From [Mycobacterium] crassicus (GTDB lineage: Bacteria > Actinomycetota > Actinomycetes > Mycobacteriales > Mycobacteriaceae): a stretch of DNA of 64,000 bases. The notes under the pieces are model-generated. The model was not told where the DNA came from, made no database searches, and worked only from the letters and a program-made list of their open reading frames with translations. The DNA is taken from the NCBI RefSeq assembly GCF_020181615.1, contig NZ_CP084029.1, positions 2,508,537 to 2,572,536 of the forward strand. The letters are read 5' to 3'. Positions 8,040 to 17,540 of this stretch are shown here, one piece after another (position 1 is the first letter of the stretch; each line of letters starts with the position of its first letter). Position numbers and translations under genes: made by a program.

Positions 8040-8492
8040 ATGCACGCACAACGACTCGACGAGTTGCACGACGCCCGCTACGCACTGCTGCGGACATGGC
8101 GCCGCGACGGTACGCCCGCGGACACCCCGGTGTGGTTCGCACTCGACGGCGGCGCGGTGCTGTTCCGCACCAAGATCGGCCCGAAGACCAGGCGGCTCAC
8201 ATCACGCCCGGACGTTGAGCTGACCGCCTGCGATTACCGCGGCCGGCCACGTCTGGACGCGACGACGGTGTCCGGCCGAGCCGCGATCCTGTCCGGCGAG
8301 GACGCCGAGGCCGCCAACCGCAGGCTGCACCGGCGCTACGGCTGGCAGTGGACCCTCATGCCGATGCTCAAGGTTCCGGGCGTGACCAGTGTGCACCGGG
8401 GCTTGTCGATTCGGGAGAAGCTGCGGCGGGCCCGAAGCCGCACACTCTGGCCGGACAGCGTCATCGTGGCCGTCAGGCCCGTCGACGCCTGA
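8040..8492 (+). CDS. PPOX-class (pyridoxamine 5'-phosphate oxidase-like) oxidoreductase, probably F420-dependent
   Basis: 150 aa split-beta-barrel protein. The N-terminal LLRTWRRDGTPADTPVWF strand pair and FRTKIGPKTRRL are typical of the mycobacterial PPOX group that binds F420 or a flavin. The C-terminal part has a basic tail (REKLRRARSRTLW). The ATG at 8040 is preferred over an in-frame TTG at 8028, which lies in the promoter zone. It is divergent from the MerR regulator and shares its operator, so it may respond to the same metal, redox or drug signal. The substrate cannot be deduced. Confidence 0.85.
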   Translation: MHAQRLDELHDARYALLRTWRRDGTPADTPVWFALDGGAVLFRTKIGPKTRRLTSRPDVELTACDYRGRPRLDATTVSGRAAILSGEDAEAANRRLHRRYGWQWTLMPMLKVPGVTSVHRGLSIREKLRRARSRTLWPDSVIVAVRPVDA

Positions 8493-8501
8493 ACGCCGGT
8501 G

Positions 8502-11500
8502 CTACCCGCCCAGACAACCCGGACCGAGCAGTGCCTTCAAATCCCCCATCAGCGCCGACGACGGTGTCACCCGCAGCGACGGGTCCAGTTCCAGCACCGT
8601 GATCCGCTCCCCGCTGATCAGCCGGAGCTGCACCTGCGCCGTGCCGGGATGGCGGGTCAGCACCTGCTTGAGCGCACTGACCTTGTCCATGGTGCATTGC
8701 CGGGTCGGCAGGCTGACCGCCAACGGCCGATCCGCGGCACTGCCCGAGAAATCAGGCACCACAAGTTCGTTGGCGATCAGTGAAATCCGGTCGTCGCGGA
8801 TGTTGACCTTGGCGCTGACCAGGACAACCGCGTCGTCGGCGACCTCGGCGCCGTAGGCGGAGTAGGTATGCGGGAAGAACATCACTTCGATGCCGCCGGT
8901 GAGGTCCTCCAACTGCGCTGAGGCCCAAGGCATTCCGTTTTTATTCACCCGCCGGTTGACCGATGCCAGGATGCCGCCCACCCGCACCTGGGTGTCGTTG
9001 GCGATGTCGCCTTCCAGAATCGCCGGAATCTGGGTGTCGACCTGCGCGCCCAGCAGGTGCGCGATGCCGTTCAGCGGGTGCCCGGATACGTAGAGGCCCA
9101 GCATCTCCCGTTCCAGGGCGAGCTTGTGCTTGTCCTCCCACTCTTCCTCGGGCACCTTGATGGTGAACACCGCGTCTCCCCCGCCGTCACCGTCACTGCC
9201 GCCGAACAAGTCGAACTGGCCGACCGCCTGGGCCTTCTTGGTGCCCAGCACCGAGTCGACTGCATCGGTGTGCACCAGGAACAAACCCTTGCGCGGATGT
9301 CCCAACGAGTCGAAGGCGCCGGCCTTGATCAGCGATTCGGTGACCTTCTTGTTGCAGGCGGCGATGTCGATCTTGTGGAGATAGTCGGAGAAGTCGGTGT
9401 ACCGGCCCTTGTCCGTCCGGGTGTCGATCAGCGAACCGACGACGTTGGCACCGACGTTGCGCACCGCGGCCAGCCCGTAGCGGATGTCGGCACCCACCGA
9501 GGCGAAGTTCACCCCGGATTCGTTGACGTCGGGCGGCAGCACGGTGATGCCCAGCCGGCGGCAGTCGGCAAGATAGATTGCGGCCTTGTCCTTGTCGTCG
9601 CCGACCGAGGTCAACAGACCCGCCATGTATTCGGCCGGATAGTTCGCCTTCAGGTAGGCCGTCCAGTACGACACCAGGCCGTAGGCGGCCGCATGCGATT
9701 TGTTGAACGCGTAGCCGGCGAACGGAAGGATGGTGTCCCACAACGCCTTCACGGCCTTCTCAGAGAACCCGTTGGCGGTCATCCCCTCATAGAAGCCCTT
9801 GTACTCGGCCTCGAGCACTTCGAGTTTCTTCTTGCCCATGGCTTTACGCAGCGCATCGGCCTTGCCCATCGTGTAGGAGGCGACCTTCTGCGCGATGAAC
9901 ATGATCTGCTCTTGATAGACGATCAGACCGTAGGTCTCCGACAGGATGTCGCGCAGCGGCTCTTCGAGCTCGGGATGAATGGGCTTGATGACCTGGCGGT
10001 TGTTCTTGCGGTCGGCATAGTCGTTGTGGGCGTTCATGCCCATCGGGCCGGGCCGGTACAGCGCCAGCACGGCGACGATGTCGTTGAACTCGGTGGGCTG
10101 CATGCGGCGCAGCAGGTCACGCATCGGGCCGCCGTCGAGCTGGAACACCCCCAGGGTGTCGCCACGGCCCAGCAGGTCATAGGTGGTCGGGTCGTCGAAC
10201 GGCAGCGAGTCCAGATCCAGATCCACCCCCCGGTTGGCCTTAATGTTCTCCAGACAGTCACCGATGATCGTCAGGTTGCGCAGGCCCAGGAAGTCCATCT
10301 TCAACAGGCCGATTTCTTCGCAGGACGGATAGTCCCAGCCGGTGATGATCGCGCCGTCCTGCGGGCGCTTCCACAGCGGGATCGCGTCGATCAGCGGCTC
10401 GGAGCTCATGATCACCGCGCAGGCGTGCACACCGGCGTTGCGGACCAGACCCTCCAGACCGCGCGCGGTCTCGTAAATGGTGCGCACATCGGGATCGGTG
10501 TCGATCAGGCCGCGGACCTCGGCGGCCTCCTTGTACCGCTCGTGGGTCGGGTCGGTGATGCCCGACAGCGGGATGTCCTTGGCCATGATCGGCGGCGGCA
10601 GGGCCTTGGTGATCCGGTCGGCGATCGCGTACCCCGGCTGCCCGTAGTGCACACGGGCCGAATCCTTCAGCGCCGCCTTGGTTTTAATGGTGCCGAAGGT
10701 GATCACCTGGGCGACCCGGTCGCTACCCCAGCGCTCGGCGGCGTAGCGGACCATCTCGCCGCGGCGCCGGTCGTCGAAGTCGATGTCGATGTCGGGGGCC
10801 GACGGCCGCTCCGGGTTGAGGAAGCGCTCGAACAGCAGCCCGTGCGGCAGCGGGTCGATATTGGTGATTCCCAGCGCGTAGGCCACCAGCGATCCGGCTG
10901 CCGACCCGCGACCCGGTCCCACCCAGATATCGATCGACCGGGCGTAGCTGATCAGGTCGGCGACGATCAGGAAGTAGGACGGGAACCCCTTGCCGCAGAT
11001 GACGTCGATCTCGTATTCGGCTCGGTCGGTGTACTCCTGCGCCACCCCGGCCGGAAAGCGGCGCTGCAGGCCGGCACGCACCTCGTGGCGCAGCCAGGAT
11101 CCCTGGTCGTGACCGTCGGGAACCGGGAACACCGGCATCCGGTCGCGCGGCGCCCAGACATCGGCATAGGACTGCACCCGCTCGGCGATCAGCAGGGTGG
11201 AGTCGCACGCCCCGGGCAGCTGGTCGTCCCAGAGCGCGCGCATCTCCTCGGCCGACTTCAGGTAGTAGCCGTCCCCGTCGAACTTGAATCGGGTGGGATC
11301 CGACAGGGTCTTGCCGGTCTGAATGCACAACAGCGCCTCGTGGTTGCCGGAGGCGTCACGGGTGACGTAGTGGCAGTCATTGGTGGCCAGCGGCGGGATG
11401 CCGAGCTTGCGCGCGACCTCCAGCAGACCTTCGCGGACCCGGCGCTCGATGGACAGCCCGTGATCCATCACTTCCAGGAAGTAGTTGTCGGGGCCGAAGA

Positions 11501-12050
11501 TCTCCCGCCACTTCGCCGCCGACTCCAGCGCCTCGTGATCCTGGCCCAGCCGCAGCCGAGTCTGCACCTCGCCGGACGGGCAGCCGGTGGTGGCGATGAT
11601 GCCCTCGGCGTGCTCGGCGATGATCTCGGCGTCCATCCGCGACCACTTGCCCAGTTGGCCCTCGAAGGACGCCAGCGACGACAGCTTGAAGAGGTTGCGC
11701 AGTCCGGTGGCGTTCTCGGCCACCATCGTCATGTGGGTGTATGACCCGCTGCCGGAGACGTCATCGCTCTTCTGGCTGGGATCCCCCCAGTGGATCCGGC
11801 GGGTGTCAAAGCGAGAGGCGGGAGCGATGTAGGCCTCAACCCCGATGATCGGGGTGATCCCGGCCTTGGTGGCGGCATTGTAGAACTCACTGGCGCCGAA
11901 CATGTTTCCGTGGTCGGTCATCCCGATGGCGGGCATCTCCAGCCGCTGCGCCTCGGCCAGCATGGGGGCGATCTTCGCCGCGCCATCGAGCATCGAGTAC
12001 TCGGTGTGGTTATGCAGGTGCACGAAGGACCGCGAGGCTGAACTGTCCAT
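8502..12050 (-). CDS. dnaE1: DNA polymerase III alpha subunit
   Basis: Replicative C-family polymerase (1182 aa, normal length). The N-terminal PHP domain starts [17 protein letters not shown]; in mycobacterial DnaE1 this domain acts as the proofreading exonuclease. The polymerase active site has PDIDIDFDD near residue 420 and [12 protein letters not shown] just before it. A helix-hairpin-helix region and an OB fold follow, and GQFDLFGG near residue 950 fits the internal beta-clamp-binding motif. A TAGACT box 9 bases before the ATG suggests a short or absent leader. This is the housekeeping DnaE1, equivalent to H37Rv Rv1547, not the mutagenic DnaE2, because of its clamp motif and locus. Confidence 0.97.
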   Translation of the reverse strand: MDSSASRSFVHLHNHTEYSMLDGAAKIAPMLAEAQRLEMPAIGMTDHGNMFGASEFYNAATKAGITPIIGVEAYIAPASRFDTRRIHWGDPSQKSDDVSGSGSYTHMTMVAENATGLRNLFKLSSLASFEGQLGKWSRMDAEIIAEHAEGIIATTGCPSGEVQTRLRLGQDHEALESAAKWREIFGPDNYFLEVMDHGLSIERRVREGLLEVARKLGIPPLATNDCHYVTRDASGNHEALLCIQTGKTLSDPTRFKFDGDGYYLKSAEEMRALWDDQLPGACDSTLLIAERVQSYADVWAPRDRMPVFPVPDGHDQGSWLRHEVRAGLQRRFPAGVAQEYTDRAEYEIDVICGKGFPSYFLIVADLISYARSIDIWVGPGRGSAAGSLVAYALGITNIDPLPHGLLFERFLNPERPSAPDIDIDFDDRRRGEMVRYAAERWGSDRVAQVITFGTIKTKAALKDSARVHYGQPGYAIADRITKALPPPIMAKDIPLSGITDPTHERYKEAAEVRGLIDTDPDVRTIYETARGLEGLVRNAGVHACAVIMSSEPLIDAIPLWKRPQDGAIITGWDYPSCEEIGLLKMDFLGLRNLTIIGDCLENIKANRGVDLDLDSLPFDDPTTYDLLGRGDTLGVFQLDGGPMRDLLRRMQPTEFNDIVAVLALYRPGPMGMNAHNDYADRKNNRQVIKPIHPELEEPLRDILSETYGLIVYQEQIMFIAQKVASYTMGKADALRKAMGKKKLEVLEAEYKGFYEGMTANGFSEKAVKALWDTILPFAGYAFNKSHAAAYGLVSYWTAYLKANYPAEYMAGLLTSVGDDKDKAAIYLADCRRLGITVLPPDVNESGVNFASVGADIRYGLAAVRNVGANVVGSLIDTRTDKGRYTDFSDYLHKIDIAACNKKVTESLIKAGAFDSLGHPRKGLFLVHTDAVDSVLGTKKAQAVGQFDLFGGSDGDGGGDAVFTIKVPEEEWEDKHKLALEREMLGLYVSGHPLNGIAHLLGAQVDTQIPAILEGDIANDTQVRVGGILASVNRRVNKNGMPWASAQLEDLTGGIEVMFFPHTYSAYGAEVADDAVVLVSAKVNIRDDRISLIANELVVPDFSGSAADRPLAVSLPTRQCTMDKVSALKQVLTRHPGTAQVQLRLISGERITVLELDPSLRVTPSSALMGDLKALLGPGCLGG

Positions 12051-12059
12051 AGGTCCGCC

Positions 12060-12065
12060 AGTCTA
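12060..12065 (-). promoter_or_regulatory. -10 box of dnaE1
   Basis: TAGACT on the minus strand, 9 bases before the dnaE1 ATG at 12050. Confidence 0.45.
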
Positions 12066-12187
12066 GGGCTGACCACCGACGCTTCTCGGGCGTGTCGTCA
12101 CCCGTGTCTCTCGCGGCGGCGTTTCCCGGGACAACCCCCGTCGCCGTGCACTACGTTGAGGTTCGGCGCAAGCGAGGAGACACATAC

Positions 12188-12418
12188 ATGAGCGTGTACC
12201 GGGTCATCGACATCATCGGGACCAGCCCGTCGTCCTGGGAGAACGCCGCGGCCGAAGCGGTGCACCGGGCCAAGCAGACCATCGACGACATCCGCGTCGC
12301 CCAGGTCGTCGAGCAGGACCTCACCCTCGACGACAAAGGCGGGATCATCTACCGCACCAAGTTGCGGATCTCCTTCAAGATCCGGCCGCCGAAGTCCTCG
12401 TCGGACAGCGCGTCGTAG
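12188..12418 (+). CDS. Dodecin family flavin-binding protein
   Basis: 76 aa dodecin-like protein, which would form a dodecameric shell storing flavins or related cofactors in the cytosol. It aligns along its whole length with the family pattern: SVYRVIDIIGTSPSSWENAA, then AKQTIDDIRVAQVVEQDLT, then IIYRTKLRISFKI. The tryptophan in SSW is the residue that stacks on flavin in dodecins. The start ATG at 12188 has GAGGAGA 7 bases upstream; an earlier in-frame start would add a tail the family lacks. It is divergent from dnaE1 and precedes a methyltransferase gene by about 45 bases. Confidence 0.9.
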   Translation: MSVYRVIDIIGTSPSSWENAAAEAVHRAKQTIDDIRVAQVVEQDLTLDDKGGIIYRTKLRISFKIRPPKSSSDSAS

Positions 12419-12463
12419 CGGGCCTTCGGGGTCATACGCCCGCTCCGGTGAATAATGCCGGGC

Positions 12464-13228
12464 ATGGCACGCACATTCGACGACCTGGTGGCCGAGGCCG
12501 CCGCGGTGTCGGTCGACGGTTGGGACTTCTCCTGGCTGGACGGCCGCGCGACCGAGGAGCGGCCGTCGTGGGGCTATCAGAGGCTGTTGAGCCGGCGGTT
12601 GACCGAGGCGTCGGCCGCCGTTGACCTGAACACCGGTGGCGGTGAAGTGCTGGCCGGCATCGAGCAGTTCGGCAAGTTCCCGCCCACGATGGCCGCCACC
12701 GAGTCGTGGCCGCCCAACGCGAGACGGGCCGGCAGACTGCTGCACCCCCGTGGCGTGGTTTTGGTCGCCACCGAGGACCGGCCACCGCTGCCGTTCACCG
12801 ATGAGTCATTCGACCTGGTCACCAGCCGGCATCCGATCGCGGTGTGGTGGTCGGAGGTCGCCCGGGTGCTGCGGCCCGGCGGCACCTACCTCGGACAACA
12901 CATCGGTCCGGCCACCATGATCGAGCTGACTGAGTTCCTGCTCGGGCCCATGCCGGGCAAGGGCGCCCAATACGCCCCGGAGGTTCAACGAGCCGACGCC
13001 GAAGCAGCCGGCCTGCAGGTCGTGGATGTGCGACTGGAGCGGCTGCGGGCCGAATTCTTCGACATCGGCGCGGTCATCTACTTCCTGCGCAAGGTGATCT
13101 GGACGGTGCCCGACTTCACCGTCGAGGGACATCTCGACCGGCTGCGTGAGCTACACGACCGCATCGAATCCGACGGCCAGTTCGTCGCTTACGCCACCCG
13201 GGTGTATTTCGAGGCCCGCAAACCCTGA
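12464..13228 (+). CDS. SAM-dependent methyltransferase, UbiE/type-11 like
   Basis: 254 aa class I methyltransferase. Motif I is weak (AAVDLNTGGGEVL near residue 55), and the post-motif PFTDESFDLVTSRH near residue 112 and ARVLRPGGTYLGQH near 135 are typical of type-11 methyltransferases. The C-terminal FIRK-like segment (VIYFLRKVIWTVP) is shared with a mycobacterial group annotated as probable methyltransferases. The ATG at 12464 is chosen so that the protein begins MARTFDDL; an ATG three codons earlier is also possible. It follows the dodecin gene on the same strand and converges on the pseudouridine synthase, with only 12 bases between the stops. The substrate is unknown. Confidence 0.85.
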   Translation: MARTFDDLVAEAAAVSVDGWDFSWLDGRATEERPSWGYQRLLSRRLTEASAAVDLNTGGGEVLAGIEQFGKFPPTMAATESWPPNARRAGRLLHPRGVVLVATEDRPPLPFTDESFDLVTSRHPIAVWWSEVARVLRPGGTYLGQHIGPATMIELTEFLLGPMPGKGAQYAPEVQRADAEAAGLQVVDVRLERLRAEFFDIGAVIYFLRKVIWTVPDFTVEGHLDRLRELHDRIESDGQFVAYATRVYFEARKP

Positions 13229-13240
13229 ATCAGCTCTGCA

Positions 13241-14161
13241 TCAACGCCGTAGAACGTCCAGCGCGTGCTGCAGATCGGCGGGGTATTCGCTGGTGATCTC
13301 GATGCGCCGACCGTCGCCGGGATGCGCGAAGGCCAGCGAACGGGCGTGCAGCCACTGACGTTCCAAGCCGAGCTTGTCCGCCAGCGTCGGATCGGCGCCA
13401 TAGGTGAGGTCGCCGCAGCAGGGATGCCGCAGCGCGGCGAAGTGCACCCGGATCTGGTGGGTGCGGCCGGTCTCCAGGTGCACGTCGAGCAGGCTGGCGG
13501 CGACGAACGCCTCCACCGTGTCGTAGTGGGTGATGCTGTGCCGGCCGTCGGCGGTGACGGTGAACTTCCAGTCGCGGCCGTGGTGACGGCCGATCGGTGC
13601 GTCGATGGTCCCGCTGGACGGATCCGGATGTCCCTGCACCAGCGCGTGATAGCGCTTGTCGACGGTGCGCGCCTTGAACGCCCGCTTCAGCGAGGTGTAG
13701 GCGCGTTCGGAGATCGCCACCACCATCACCCCGGAGGTGCCGACGTCGAGACGGTGCACGATGCCTTGGCGTTCCGGCACCCCGGAGGTGGTGATCCGAT
13801 AACCGGCCGCGGCCAGGCCACCCAGCACGGTGGGCCCGGACCAGCCCACCGAGGCGTGGGCGGCCACCCCCGCGGGTTTGTCCACGGCGACGATGTCGTC
13901 GTCGGAATACAGGATCGTCATGCCCTCGACCTCGGTCGGGGTGTTCTCCAACGGCGCAGGAGCCTCCGGCAGCCGCACCTGCAGCCAGGCCCCGGCGGTC
14001 AGCCGATCGGACTTGCCGGCCGGACTCCCGTCCAGTTCGACGTCGCCGTTCTCGGCCATCGTGGCGGCAGCGGTCCGCGACAGGCCCAGCAGGCGGGCCA
14101 ACCCGGCGTCGACGCGCATGCCGGCCAGCCCCTCGGGGACCGGCATAGACCGTTCCGTCAC
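13241..14161 (-). CDS. RluA-family pseudouridine synthase (RluD-like)
   Basis: 306 aa enzyme expected to convert uridine to pseudouridine in 23S rRNA. An N-terminal S4 RNA-binding domain ([20 protein letters not shown]) precedes the catalytic domain, whose signature [14 protein letters not shown] carries the catalytic aspartate. The [11 protein letters not shown] motif is also present. GTG at 14161 was chosen because it gives [18 protein letters not shown], matching the start I recall for Rv1540. It also leaves a 7-base gap after the lspA stop. The longer open frame upstream overlaps lspA and is not used. It is cotranscribed with lspA, as in H37Rv. Confidence 0.93.
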   Translation of the reverse strand: MTERSMPVPEGLAGMRVDAGLARLLGLSRTAAATMAENGDVELDGSPAGKSDRLTAGAWLQVRLPEAPAPLENTPTEVEGMTILYSDDDIVAVDKPAGVAAHASVGWSGPTVLGGLAAAGYRITTSGVPERQGIVHRLDVGTSGVMVVAISERAYTSLKRAFKARTVDKRYHALVQGHPDPSSGTIDAPIGRHHGRDWKFTVTADGRHSITHYDTVEAFVAASLLDVHLETGRTHQIRVHFAALRHPCCGDLTYGADPTLADKLGLERQWLHARSLAFAHPGDGRRIEITSEYPADLQHALDVLRR

Positions 14162-14168
14162 AGCCCCA

Positions 14169-14759
14169 TCAGGCCGTCTCGTCGGCGTCGCTGCGCTCTG
14201 CCTCGTCGACGGCGCGCCGACGGCCCACAACATCGAAGTCGAAGCCGAAGATGGACAGCCCCACCAGCAGAATCGCACCGCCGACCACCGCGGGGTCGGC
14301 GACGTTGAACACCGGCCACCAGCCGATCGACAGGAAGTCCACGACGTGGCCCTGCAGATGACCGGGCGCCCGGAAGAACCGGTCCACCAGGTTGCCCAGC
14401 GCCCCGCCGAGGATCATGCCCAGCCCAACCGCCCACCAGGGTGATACCAGGCGACGCGACATCCAGATGATGCCGAGCACCACCGAACTGGCGATCAGGG
14501 TCAAGACCCAGGTGTAGCTGGTGGCCATCGAGAACGCGGCACCGGAATTGCGCACCAACGTCCAGGTGACCGTGTCGCCGATGATCGGCACGGGTTGCCC
14601 CGGCGTGAGCATCCTCACCGCGAGCACCTTGGTGACGACGTCGACCGTCAGCACGACCGCGGCCACCGAAAGCAGCAGGCCCAGCCGCCGGCGCGGCGGG
14701 GTGGGCTGCGGTGCGGGGTCCGCTACCGGCTCAGTCGAGTCGGTTGTCTCCTCAGTCAC
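14169..14759 (-). CDS. lspA: Lipoprotein signal peptidase (signal peptidase II)
   Basis: Inner-membrane aspartyl protease (196 aa) that removes signal peptides from lipoproteins after diacylglycerol transfer. Four membrane spans are visible. The two catalytic aspartates sit in [10 protein letters not shown] and FNVADPAVV, and RNSGAAFSM is the conserved NxGAAF-type motif. The polar N-terminus of about 25 residues rich in T, E, P and a basic/acidic C-terminal tail are usual in mycobacteria. GTG at 14759 starts [11 protein letters not shown] after a GGGGG stretch. The pseudouridine synthase follows 7 bases later. The gene is divergent from ansA. Confidence 0.95.
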   Translation of the reverse strand: MTEETTDSTEPVADPAPQPTPPRRRLGLLLSVAAVVLTVDVVTKVLAVRMLTPGQPVPIIGDTVTWTLVRNSGAAFSMATSYTWVLTLIASSVVLGIIWMSRRLVSPWWAVGLGMILGGALGNLVDRFFRAPGHLQGHVVDFLSIGWWPVFNVADPAVVGGAILLVGLSIFGFDFDVVGRRRAVDEAERSDADETA

Positions 14760-14800
14760 GCCCCCATCATCCCTTAAAGCGCGTGCGGCATGATCGCGGC

Positions 14801-15742
14801 ATGGTGTCCCAGCGGCTCACGGTCATCACCACCGGCGGAACCATCGCCGCCAGCGCCGACGACGACGGAGTGCGTCGGCCCACCCGGCACGGCGCCGATC
14901 TGGTCGCCGGGCTGGGCGGCGATGCCTCCGATGTCACAGTGGTCGACCTGATGTCGCGGGACAGCTCGGAGTTGACCCCGGCCGACTGGGGCCAGATCCT
15001 GGCCGCGGTGCGGGCCGCCGTGGACGACGGTGCCGACGGGGTGGTGGTCACTCACGGCACCGACACCTGCGAAGAGAGCGCACTGTGGCTGGAGCTGGGC
15101 TACGGCGGCGCGGCGCCAGTGGTGCTGACCGGGGCGCAGCGCAGCGCGGATGCCCCCGACGCCGACGGCCCGGGCAACCTGCGTGACGCGCTGCGGCTGG
15201 CCGCGGAACCGGCGGCCCGTGGTCTGGGGGTGCTGGTCTGTTTCGCCGGGCAGGTGCTGGCGCCGTTGGGCCTGCACAAGGCCACCACCACCGACCTCAC
15301 CGGTTTCCGTGGGCCACGCGTGGGCACGGTGACGTCCGGGCAGGTGCGGTTGACCGGCGGCAAGGTCCGCCCCCAGCTGGCCGCGACCGACCCGCCCCGC
15401 GTCGACGTCGTGGCGCTGTACGCCGGTGCGGACGCGGTGGCGCTGGACGCGTGCGTGGCCGCCGGGGCGCGCGGATTGGTACTGGAGGCGTTGGGTTCCG
15501 GCAACGCCGGTTCGGCTGTGATCGACGGGGTGCGCAAGCACTGCCGCGACGGTGTGGCGGTCGCGGTGTGCAGCCGAGTGCCGGATGCGCGGGTCGGCCC
15601 CGACTACGGCCCGGGCCGGGCCCTGGTGGACGCCGGTGCGGTGATGGTGCCACGACTGCGGCCGCCGCAGGCGCGGGTTCTGCTGATGGCGACCCTGGCA
15701 GCGGGGCTGGAGGTTGCCGACGTCATCGACCGGTGGGGTTGA
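14801..15742 (+). CDS. ansA: L-asparaginase
   Basis: Cytoplasmic type I asparaginase (313 aa) that hydrolyses L-asparagine to aspartate and ammonia. Both catalytic threonine motifs are present: [10 protein letters not shown] near residue 8 and [15 protein letters not shown] near residue 80. No signal peptide is visible, in line with a cytosolic enzyme used for nitrogen assimilation. The ATG at 14801 gives [13 protein letters not shown]; in-frame codons further upstream overlap the divergent lspA promoter and are not supported. The 3' end overlaps the convergent dinX by 20 bases. Position beside lspA and dinX matches H37Rv Rv1538c. Confidence 0.94.
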   Translation: MVSQRLTVITTGGTIAASADDDGVRRPTRHGADLVAGLGGDASDVTVVDLMSRDSSELTPADWGQILAAVRAAVDDGADGVVVTHGTDTCEESALWLELGYGGAAPVVLTGAQRSADAPDADGPGNLRDALRLAAEPAARGLGVLVCFAGQVLAPLGLHKATTTDLTGFRGPRVGTVTSGQVRLTGGKVRPQLAATDPPRVDVVALYAGADAVALDACVAAGARGLVLEALGSGNAGSAVIDGVRKHCRDGVAVAVCSRVPDARVGPDYGPGRALVDAGAVMVPRLRPPQARVLLMATLAAGLEVADVIDRWG

Positions 15743-17129
15743 TCCCGGATTCCGCCCGGGCCGCGGCGACGAAATCCGGCCAATCCAGGCTGTCGACCGG
15801 GTCGGCCGGGCTGATCGCGGGCTCGTCGGCCGGGAAGGTCCGCACCAGTCCCGGTCCCGAGCTGCGGGTCTCGAAGCGCACCGTCATCACCCCGTGCCCG
15901 GCACCCTGGACCCAGCCGTGCCCCAGCTCGGTGTGGGCGACGTCGTCGCCGATCCGCCACAGCGCCGTGGCCGGGGCTGAAATCGGTTCCGGTGCAGGCG
16001 TTCGGGCGTTTTCGGATACCTCAGATGCCGAGGACACGCCGGACGCTCCGGCCTCCGGGAACTCCAGATCCGGGAACAGGGACTCCTGGCGGACATCGGT
16101 CAGCCCGGAGAATCCCACCCCGAGCAGCCGGATCGGGCCGATCTCCTGCGGGTCCAGCAGCAGCCGGCCGGCCGCCGAGGTCAGCGTGGCGGCATCGGTC
16201 GTCGCATACGGCAGGGTCGCCGAACGCGTCAGCACACTCATGTCGGCCTTTTTCAGCTTCACCGTCACGGTGCGGGCGCCGCGCCCGTCGCGCAGCAGCC
16301 TGCGGTAGGCGTGCTCACCGATCGGGCCCACCTCGGCCCGCAGTTGCTCCAGCGTGGTCAGGTCGACGGCGAAGGTGGACTCGGCGCTGATCTGTTTTGC
16401 CTCAGCACGTTCGGCCACCGGGCGGTCGTCGATCCCGCACGCCAGCCGGTGCAGCGCGGGACCGATGGTGGCCCCCAGGATGCTGGCGACCTCGGTGTCG
16501 GTCAGCGCCGCGAACTGTCCGATGGTGCCGATCCCCAGCCGGTGCAGCTTCTCCTCGGCGACCGGGCCGATTCCCCACAATCGGCGCACCGGCAGCCCGT
16601 CGAGCAGTAGCCGCTCCTGGGCGCTGCTGACCACCCGCACCCCGTCGGGTTTGGCCAGATCGGAGGCGATCTTGGCGATCTGCTTGCCCGAGCCGGCACC
16701 GACGGAGGCCACCAGGCCGGTCTCGTCGAGCACGCGGCGCCGCAACTGCTCGCAGAACCGTTCGACGTCGTCGGCGCCGGCCCCGCCGAGCTCAACCGGT
16801 TCGCCGAACGCCTCGTCGAAGGACAGCTGCTCGACGACCGGAATGACGGTGCGCACGGTCTCGAAGACCCGGCGGCTGGCCAGCCCGTACACCGCGCCTC
16901 GCGGGGGCAGCACCACCGCGGTGGCGCCCACCAGGCGGCGGGCCTGGTGCATCGGCATCGCCGAGCGGGCACCGAACACCCGCGCCTCGTAGCTGGCGCC
17001 GGCCACCACGCCGCGGCCTCCCATCCCACCGACCAGCACCGGGCGTCCACGCAGCGTCGGGCGAGTCAGTTGCTCGACAGAGGCGAAGAACGCATCCATG
17101 TCCAGGTGCAGGACCCAGCGGGCGTCCAC
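15723..17129 (-). CDS. dinX: DinB-type Y-family DNA polymerase IV (DinX/DinB1)
   Basis: Translesion polymerase of 468 aa. The palm active site residues are visible in [14 protein letters not shown] near residue 8 and EQLSFDEAF near residue 102. Helix-hairpin-helix ([19 protein letters not shown]) and little-finger regions follow. Near residue 360, [12 protein letters not shown] contains QESLF, a beta-clamp-binding motif typical of DinX/DinB1 and absent in DinB2. A C-terminal extension of about 100 residues ends in a further conserved domain. The GTG start lies 8 bases after TAGGAT, suggesting a leaderless transcript. The 3' end overlaps ansA by 20 bases, convergently. This is equivalent to Rv1537. 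Confidence 0.93.
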   Translation of the reverse strand: MDARWVLHLDMDAFFASVEQLTRPTLRGRPVLVGGMGGRGVVAGASYEARVFGARSAMPMHQARRLVGATAVVLPPRGAVYGLASRRVFETVRTVIPVVEQLSFDEAFGEPVELGGAGADDVERFCEQLRRRVLDETGLVASVGAGSGKQIAKIASDLAKPDGVRVVSSAQERLLLDGLPVRRLWGIGPVAEEKLHRLGIGTIGQFAALTDTEVASILGATIGPALHRLACGIDDRPVAERAEAKQISAESTFAVDLTTLEQLRAEVGPIGEHAYRRLLRDGRGARTVTVKLKKADMSVLTRSATLPYATTDAATLTSAAGRLLLDPQEIGPIRLLGVGFSGLTDVRQESLFPDLEFPEAGASGVSSASEVSENARTPAPEPISAPATALWRIGDDVAHTELGHGWVQGAGHGVMTVRFETRSSGPGLVRTFPADEPAISPADPVDSLDWPDFVAAARAESGINPTGR

Positions 17130-17137
17130 AACGCTAA

Positions 17138-17143
17138 ATCCTA
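17138..17143 (-). promoter_or_regulatory. -10 box of dinX
   Basis: TAGGAT on the minus strand, 8 bases before the GTG at 17129. Confidence 0.4.
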
Positions 17144-17177
17144 AAGCGGGCCCACCCCTGCCGCGGGGGCGGTGAGG

Positions 17178-17525
17178 TTACTTGGAGCCGCCGCCCTGAA
17201 GCTGGTGCGGGCAATAGAATTTCGCGGCGATCGCGGTGAACCGTGCCGCGTCGGCCACGCTGAGCCCCGGGTTGGCCTCGGTGATGTCGTTGAGCAGTTC
17301 CAGGCTGCTCACGCCATTGGCCGCCAGTCCGCATTCGGCTTCGGCAACGGCCACGGCCTGCGCGGGATCGGCGAAGCTGATCCCGACCTGGTGCAGCGCC
17401 TCGATGAACTCGGCGCGTTCTACCGCGCTCACCTCGACGACACCCGGCGTGGCATGCCCGGGTGCGGCAAGCGCAATCGCGGCCGCCGCGGCGAACGGGA
17501 CGATCGCAAATCTCATGAGGTGCAC
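17178..17525 (-). CDS. DUF732 secreted protein
   Basis: 115 aa exported protein of the DUF732 family, small mycobacterial helical proteins of unknown function. The signal peptide MHLMRFAIVPFAAAAAIALA is followed by a probable cut after PGHA. The mature domain has the family pattern FIEALHQVGISFADPAQAV, a central cysteine (AECGLAANG) and a second cysteine near the end (AAKFYCPHQ), likely a disulfide. GTG at 17525 is used because AGGAGA lies 5 bases before it; an internal ATG is 14 bases from that site. The gap to the upstream PPE gene is 15 bases, so the PPE protein and this protein are probably coexpressed. Confidence 0.88.
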   Translation of the reverse strand: MHLMRFAIVPFAAAAAIALAAPGHATPGVVEVSAVERAEFIEALHQVGISFADPAQAVAVAEAECGLAANGVSSLELLNDITEANPGLSVADAARFTAIAAKFYCPHQLQGGGSK

Positions 17526-17540
17526 TGAGGTCTCCTTGGA

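Noticed and set aside
9057..11744. Long open frame (895 codons) on the plus strand
   Set aside because: It is the antisense shadow of dnaE1, a product of high GC; its translation is Gly/Arg/His-rich with no domain, while the minus strand has all DnaE motifs.
14162..14278. Longer N-terminus for the pseudouridine synthase
   Set aside because: It overlaps lspA and lacks similarity to RluA proteins; GTG at 14161 gives the expected start.
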